Part shown: positions 57,342-64,000 of the stretch, one piece after another
How positions within the stretch are numbered: the first letter of the stretch is position 1
Layout of the letters: each line of letters begins with the position of its first letter
Assembly: GCF_030272615.1 (NCBI RefSeq)
Contig: NC_081406.1
Coordinates: forward strand, 397,194,439-397,258,438
From: Cryptomeria japonica
Taxonomy: Eukaryota; Streptophyta; Pinopsida; Cupressales; Cupressaceae
DNA length: 64,000 bases
Direction of reading: 5' to 3'
Position numbers and translations under genes: made by a program
Notes under the pieces: model-generated
Told to the model about the DNA's origin: nothing
Databases searched by the model: none
Seen by the model: the letters and a program-made list of their open reading frames with translations, nothing else

Positions 57342-58916
57342 TGTCATACTCCCTTCACCCCAAGACTACTTTTCCCTCCCAAGGGTAAGTTTGGTCTTGA
57401 CTCCCATAACAACATACATATGAAAGCATTCTACAATATGCAATACTCAATCAAAATCATAATAACACAAAAATCAAGTCACAAACAAATGCATTTACAA
57501 CATGCAGATTTTCACATAAAGCAAGAATATGCATTTTAATCCAAGGGTGACAACACATCAACCTCAACTCCTACAAATGGAATGTTCTATAAGATTTGAT
57601 GAAGAGCCTCCAACCCAAGCCAAAAAGATTTCCACTAGCCACAAGATTCTTCCTTAGCTAATTTTTTTTCTTTTTCCAATTCAAATTCTTTCAACAACTC
57701 TTGATCTCCAAGATTGGAGAGTGAGTGATGAATTCTAAGTTTGAATTTTTTCTCGTAAGTAAACTCTTCTCACACTTTCCAACTTCCTTGGAAAAGGATG
57801 GTGAGAGCTCATAGGTTGGCCTTCCCAACCCTCTTATAAGGTATCTCAAAGAGGAAACTGAAAAGGTAAGTGTAAGGTGGGGAAGTGCATCCAACACAAG
57901 AATACAAGGTTGTCTTACCAAAACTCAATCTTCTAAAGCTGATTTTCGTCCATCAAGAAAAGGTCACTTTTGAAGTGACTTGGTAATCACATGTTAGTGG
58001 TTCTATGCCCAAAAAGGTCCCTTACCCATAGGTATATCAAGTGGGCCTTCAAAAATGACTTAATCTCAACTATAGGAGTTAGTTTGACCGCTCAAAAACC
58101 CACCTAAAGTTTACCTACGGGTCAAACTTAATTTGACCATATCAAGGGCTCCCTAACCAAGTTTCCTTTTGGGAAAACTAAATGAGGTTTGAAAAATTCA
58201 TAGGTTTTCATATTTCCCTCTCAAGGACATGTCACATGCCCACTCACAACACATTACAAGTGTCAAGTGACACCATAAAATACAACACATCAACATACAC
58301 TTGGACATGCCCTTTCAAGGGTGAAATAAATTAAAATTTAACAAATTGAACACACACATGCATTCACTTATACAAAAATAAACACATTACAAATGATGTA
58401 TTGTCTCTCCAAATAGACAAACCTTGGCTTCACAATCGCACATAGGTTTGGCTCTAGTTCTCCCATGTATTTCCATGGTCACATTGATTAATATCCTACA
58501 CATTTCAATCCACACATCAGTAGGTCCAAAACAATATGCATACATATATGAAGGAATACACTTTTAAACACATAGAATCCAATTTCACATCATATCATGG
58601 ATTGATCTCCTAATCAAAGAACAATAAAGATAAAATCCAATTACATTTCCTAACAATCCATATGTGACCATTTAATCAATTGTAACATCATTTAAATCAT
58701 ATAAAGCATTCATCAATTAGGCATGCATGCATGAATCATAACATCATCAACATAAGTACTGAAACCAAACATAATATGGGATATATCATATCCAATGATA
58801 TCAAATTATCTGTCAAATAGTCTCTAAATCCATAGTGCATCAAAGTAATGTATCTAATGATAAGTTCATAGTGAAAATAAAGAAGTTCTATGACGAGATC
58901 GGGGTAGGGCCTCACA
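57342..58916 (-). repeat. LTR related to the first chromovirus (minus)
   Basis: On the minus strand it starts TGTGAGGCCCTACCCCGA at 58916 and continues GTCATAGAACTTC, parallel to TGTGAGGCCCTAGCC ... GTCATAGAATTTC at 5785. Similarity stays visible for about 250 bp. The far end is uncertain; TGTCATACTCCC at 57342 resembles the reverse complement of the LTR end at 903. No primer site or polypurine tract is next to it, so it is probably a solo LTR. Confidence 0.5.
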
Positions 58917-60452
58917 ATCAATTCCAATGCTTAAAATATATCATAGAATCTTAGAAACATCTCAAAAATAGTATCATGAAATATGAAAGGAACTCTAAGG
59001 TATGAAAAAATGGACCAAGGTGAAATAGTATCAAGACCCAATTTCTAATGGCCTCGCATTAGGAACATAAAACCACACAAATATGTGATAATATTTGGCA
59101 CTCTCTTGGTAAAGAGAATCAAATAAGATCTCAATGATTTAGGTTCCTTACAATATTCGAAAGATGAATAATTTTTATATAATGTTAAACTATGAGCAAG
59201 ATATGAAGTAAATGAGAACTTAGAATGTTGCAATGGATTGATACACAAAGAGAGATTTTTTAATAGACAAAAAAATGGATAAGAAATCTAATTGTGTATC
59301 TATAATAGTGATCCAGAGCTAAATCTATAGGACCAAGATGACTAGAACACCCTAGTCTTTTTCCCTACAGTTGGTTTCTAGAAATATACTTTCTAAGATT
59401 AAGATTGATATGCCTAAAAAATTTGGAGAAAAACTCTGAGAACAAGGGAACCCCAAGCACCCTAGTCTAGACAAGGGTTCCCCAAGAACCTTGGTCCTAG
59501 AAAACTAGGTCCAATTTCTGAGAATGGGTCTATATCAATCTATTGAAGGTCTTGTGAACTTTGTGTCTATATTGACAACCTATAACTACACACAAGAGGA
59601 GAGAAAGGGTGTTGTGGATAGGGATTTGCCTAGGTCAAGCCTTGCATTTGGAACTAATAATAATTGAAATAGAAATTTATCCTAAATTGAATTGGAAAGC
59701 GTCCCTTTTGAGGGAAAGGTTAGATCTGCAATTGAAATGCTTGAATGTAGATTATTATACCTTCAATAAGTGATGCAATGATTTCAAGATAAGTCCTTCA
59801 TGTGTTTATGCAATAACTTGATAAACCACATAAAATAATAATTGAAACATAATATGAAGATGTCTTGATGTAGTTTTTTGTTTCATGAATTAGATTCACC
59901 CTTGAAGAAGAAGAATTGCTCTTGAATTAGATAATAATGTTAGCATGAGATAAGATGTTTAAAATGAATTAAGAAGGATTCCTTATATAGGGATTTCATA
60001 ATTAAATTCACCTTTAGGATGACATAATTTTTTTCATAGAGAAATATTTGAATAGGGTAGGACTATCTTATTATCCTCCCAAAATTTGGGGCAAAAAGCG
60101 AGAGACTAGGAGGTTTGGGTCGAATTGGTCTCAAAAAAATTTTACCAATATTTTAGGAATGCAAGATAATATGGTTCTAACACTAATTCCATCTCAGTGG
60201 CTCAAAACAAGATGAATATATATAAAAAATATGTTTTGGAATTTGAAATTGGGGTAGGATTAAGGATAAATCAAGATAAAAAGATAATGAGCCTAAATAA
60301 TAATGTGATGATGTAATAAAGTGAAATAAGACTCATAATATTGGATTAAATATTAATTAGTTTTAATAAAGGTCCCATATTGGATAGAGGAATGGGAAAT
60401 ACTAAAATAGGTACTAGGAGAGTGTGAAATTGGACACACTTATAAAGGTGTA
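58917..60452. other. Unassigned AT-rich sequence
   Basis: No coding motif on either strand. Short repeated phrases such as CACCCTAGTC and GTTCCCCAAG occur at 59340-59510. Likely decayed element sequence. Confidence 0.4.
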
Positions 60453-60487
60453 CAATTTACGATGCTAAATTTAGCCCCCACTTTAGC
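60453..60487 (-). other. Possible polypurine tract and LTR start
   Basis: On the minus strand GCTAAAGTGGGGGCTA is followed 18 bases later by TGTACACCTTTATAAG. It resembles the junction at 63220-63236. Weak evidence. Confidence 0.3.
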
Positions 60488-61006
60488 AAAGTATGATCTT
60501 ATGGTCGTAATCTCGATAAAGTAGAAATCAAGAGATAGAGGATATAAGATAAAGACAAGCTAGGGGTAGGATAATGTTGATGGATAATCAAGGCCCAAGC
60601 ATATAGGATCCTATCAATCCATGCAAGTAACCTTTGATTATTGCACAAAATAAAACAACATTAGTACTAAAAAACACAGTGTTCCAAGCCAACTAGTTGA
60701 AGATACCTTGATAATCAAAATTTCTCAACTGGTAATATCGTTGTTAGCATTTTATTGCAACATCACATGTGGACTGTTAGAAAGAAAAAGGACACACACC
60801 AATTGAAAGGAGAAATGACCATGATCCAATGCTACAAAAGTGTGTTATGATATGGGTTCATGGGTGAGAGAGAAGGAACATGGACTCAATAGGCTATCAA
60901 ATTGTGTTATGCTAGGTGATCCATGAGAACAAAAGGAGAGTTGAAAGGTATTAAAAATTGTGTTATTCTAGTCAATCTATCCTAAATTTTAGTGTAAATT
61001 TGAAAT
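60488..61006. other. AT-rich spacer before the 53-bp minisatellite
   Basis: No gene or element motif recognised on either strand. Confidence 0.4.
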
Positions 61007-61318
61007 AGGATAACCAAACAAAGTATGATGTTTGTAGGAAAATCTTGTAATATGGAATAAGGATAACCAAAAAAAGCATGTCGTGCATAAGGAAATTCTG
61101 AACAATTGAATAGGGATAACCAAAAAAATCATGATGTTCATAAGGAAATCCTACAAAATAAAATAAGGATAACCAACATGATGTTTGTAAGGAAATAATG
61201 CAACATTGAATAAGGATAACCAAACAAAGCATAATGTTTGTAAATTAATCTTGTAACATTGAAAAAGGATAACCAAATAAAGCACAATGTTCATAAGGAA
61301 GCCCTACAAAATAGAAAT
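61007..61318. repeat. 53-bp minisatellite, six units
   Basis: Units begin with AGGATAACC (or GGGATAACC) at 61007, 61060, 61113, 61166, 61213 and 61266. The spacing is 53 bp except for the fourth unit, which lacks six bases. Core: AGGATAACCAAACAAAGCAT followed by a GATGTTTGTAAGGAAAT-like part. Units differ by several substitutions, so the array is not young. Confidence 0.9.
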
Positions 61319-62999
61319 AAGGAGGTTGCATATATTCCCCCCTTAAGATGTCAACATAGCCCTATATTGATATCTTAAGATAAATAGAAACAATGATAAT
61401 CACCTTCAACACTAAGGAGATATCCTTCAAGAAACAATGTACATAACTCCACGCTAATGAGGCAAAACTTTTATGAGCAATGAAAATATAGTTGTAAAAG
61501 AGATATCTTGCAACAAGTGTAAAGGGATCATTTTGAGGGATACATGGAGGAAGAGATCTTTACATAAAGATATCTACCTCAAAGATGAGATATTTAATAA
61601 GGATGATATATTTGGAAGGAGAAGGGGACTAAAAATACACCCCTTCCCCAATGCTTAGGGAAAAGTGGATTCTTAGTGAAAGATTGCACACATTCACCAC
61701 AGAGAGATTATTCATAAAAGACATACCATTTTAGGAAATAATAGGTCCTAAATAAGGAACACATATGTACTTGCATGAAGGATAATTCTATGCAAGAAAG
61801 GACATCAAGTTATGAAAGATGGCAACTCAACAAAGTAAAAGTGAATCCTATATAAATATGGGATTATTGAAAGGTTATTCTTTCTCTCCAAGTGTGGAGA
61901 CAAGAATAAAAATGCTATTATGTTTCTACCTAAGTATGATTGCACTTGAGATTATACCACCATGAATGAAAAAGATCCCTTAATAAGTAAGCTTTTGTTG
62001 TCACAAAGTGAGGAGCAACATAATAGGTCATAAATATTCATATTGGCAATGATAGCACCACATATTGTCCTTTGTTACATGAATAATCTCATCATCAACT
62101 AAATATTAAATTTTAATATACAGATCATGGCATTCATTAGTAGATGTGTAACTTGGAATAATGAATGAAATAACTACAAGACTATGCTAAGCTACCACAG
62201 ACTCTAAAATCCTACAGAACATCAAAGATTACCAATAAAACAAAATAAAAGAAGTAAAATAAAATAGGTAAACCTCCAATTACTATCTAATTGTGTCCTA
62301 CCACCTTTGATCTTGTTTATTGGTGTGGTTTCTCTCAGATTGCACTAATTCTAGTTTTCAAGATGACAATAGATGAACAGATAGTGGTATTTAAATACTA
62401 AATGCAAGCTAAATGGATTTATGCAAAAACTATGCTAAGCCAAGGTACACTATAATTGCTAAATGCTCTAATTGCTCTAAGATAACCTGATTGTAAGATA
62501 ACAACTAGTTTCAAATTACTAGAGAAATGCATCTTTTATAGACTTTGCATGAGAAAAATCCTACATGGCAAGGATCAATGGTTGAGAGTGAATCTTGATA
62601 GATTAATGGATGTGAATGATTGGTTAGAATGTGAGAGAAAAAGGAGGAAGATGTTCCTCCTACACATGTAGGGTGGAGGAAATGGTGGAAGAAGAGTCCA
62701 AGTGGCAGCATGCTCACCTTGACCATAGTTGAAAACCCCAAGAGTGTAGGATGGTTGGAGATGATCTAGGAAATGCAAGACAAGTGGATTTTGACTAGGC
62801 TAAGGTGGACAAAACCTCCTCTAAAGATTTAGGAGTAGTGGAGAGAATATAGGGAGTAGGAGGACAACTAGATTTTTTCCTCCCCTTGACTAGGACTTAT
62901 AAGTTGAGGATTAAATTTAGCTAATTTAAATAATAGGAAAAATTAATTTATTTAGCCACATAGAAATGAGTTGGAAAGTGAGATGATGTGGAAAAAATT
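61319..62999. other. Unassigned AT-rich sequence
   Basis: Only short open frames, none with a recognisable motif. It may belong to the LTR inferred at its right edge. Confidence 0.4.
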
Positions 63000-63236
63000 T
63001 AAATAAATAATTTAGAATTATTTATTCAAAGAGGACTCTAGAAGAATTATAGAAATAATTAAATAATTGATATTTAATTAATAAATTTATTGACATAGAA
63101 GAAGAGGAGCAATGTATTAAATAAATAAACTTTTCAATTTATTTATTTAATAGAAGAATAACCATTAAATAAATAATTAATATCTATTTAATTAAACATA
63201 GCCATTTTTAGGTGTATACATTTTACCCCTCTTTGA
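63000..63236 (-). repeat. Possible LTR start with polypurine tract (minus)
   Basis: On the minus strand TCAAAGAGGGGTAAAA (63236-63221) precedes TGTATACACCTAAAAATGG (63220 downward). The next 200 bases are AT-rich with inverted AAATAAATAATT-like words. No second copy is in the window. Confidence 0.35.
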
Positions 63237-64000
63237 GACAATGTTGGAACAACATTGTTTCAAAGAAAAATTAAAGATTAAATCAAGTCTCAATTTTGCC
63301 CCTAATGTTGATAAAATATTGATGTCATGCCCCCTCAGGAGATTGATCAACATTAAATTTTGAAAAATTTAAATAATTGATCAATCTCACGAAAAATTAT
63401 AAGTCCTGAGATAAATGTGTGAAAATTTGATTTTTGAAATAAAAATGCCTCAAACTTTAGAAAATTAAAACATATCCAATCAGGTCATTTATGAGTTAGC
63501 TATGGTTAGGCCCATTGCCAAATTAATTGCATACTTGGAGCTTGGAGAGTGAAGAGAGGTGAGCCACTTGGAGATATTGGAGTGTTGCCAGCTATTACGA
63601 TGGTGATTCCCTACCACAAACACCAGTTTGAACAAGTGTGTAGATTTCAGAGGCCACCAGTCTATGGTCCCCTCGTAGGTACCCCTAATCCTACCTTGTA
63701 TAAAAATTTTAATGCATTTTTATATCAAAATTTGAATTTTGAAATTTCACACTAGCTAGGGTTTTTCGATTTTGCTAATTTTTTGGTTGTTTTGGTGCAT
63801 TCATTAATAGTTTTAGTGTATTAAATAGATTTTGTAGTGCTTTTACATATTGTAGCACATATGTATGATTAATTAGCACTTTTGGTGGTTGTTTTCATGC
63901 ATTTATTAATTTAGCGCTTCTGTGTAGTTTGTCAGCACATATGTTATTTTAAATGACATTTTTTATTATTTTGCACATTTATTTATTGTATTCACACATT
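63237..64000. other. Unassigned sequence to the window end
   Basis: A 68-codon frame at 63549-63755 has no recognisable motif. Repeated phrases CAGCACATATG and TAGCACATATG occur at 63853-63950. Nothing else is seen. Confidence 0.4.

Noticed and set aside
63549-63755. 68-codon frame as a host gene
   Set aside because: No motif, no conserved neighbour and a length expected by chance.

Overview
The window looks like intergenic DNA from a large, repeat-rich plant genome. I see no host gene, tRNA or rRNA that I can defend. It holds layered LTR retrotransposons with plant-type features: chromodomain integrases, a Tat/Ogre-like element with very long LTRs and two RNase H domains, and Ty1/copia-type LTRs. 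A gymnosperm or another giant-genome seed plant is my best guess, but the species cannot be fixed from this sequence.

Layout. 1-629: fragment of a copia-type LTR (minus). 630-6172: decayed Ty3/gypsy chromovirus (plus) with gag, protease, RT, RNase H, integrase and chromodomain in order. 6173-26886: Tat-like Ty3/gypsy element (minus). Its reverse transcriptase is split by a second complete element, A (10576-18240, minus). 26887-34041: second Ty3/gypsy chromovirus, F (plus); the Tat-like 5' LTR starts exactly where F's 5' LTR is cut. 34042-36078: minus LTR, E. 36079-38747: 3' tail plus LTR of a plus element, D. 38748-41712 and 49318-50806: Ty1/copia element C (plus), interrupted by complete element B (41713-49312, minus) with a perfect TAGTT target-site duplication. 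50807-53580: microsatellites and a solo-type LTR. 53581-56376: intact non-autonomous LTR element G with a perfect GATTA duplication and a GC-rich interior. 57342-58916: LTR related to the first chromovirus. 58917-64000: mostly unassigned AT-rich DNA with a 53-bp minisatellite and two possible polypurine-tract/LTR junctions.

Four points stand out. (1) The Tat-like element carries a roughly 1,060-codon unknown ORF inside the U3 part of its LTR, upstream of a TATA box and of the primer-binding site, and present in both LTRs. (2) Elements A and B have no pol. Both encode a coiled-coil/four-zinc-knuckle protein and a second large unknown protein; in A that second frame runs 1,122 codons with no frameshift, broken only by TAG and TAA. 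(3) The Tat-like element has an archaeal-type RNase H between protease and RT, while its ordinary RNase H has lost three acidic positions. (4) At least four copia-type LTR junctions place the polypurine tract in the loop of an inverted repeat.

Order of events from nesting and LTR divergence judged by eye: F, then the Tat-like element into F, then A into the Tat-like element; B into C; G is the youngest.
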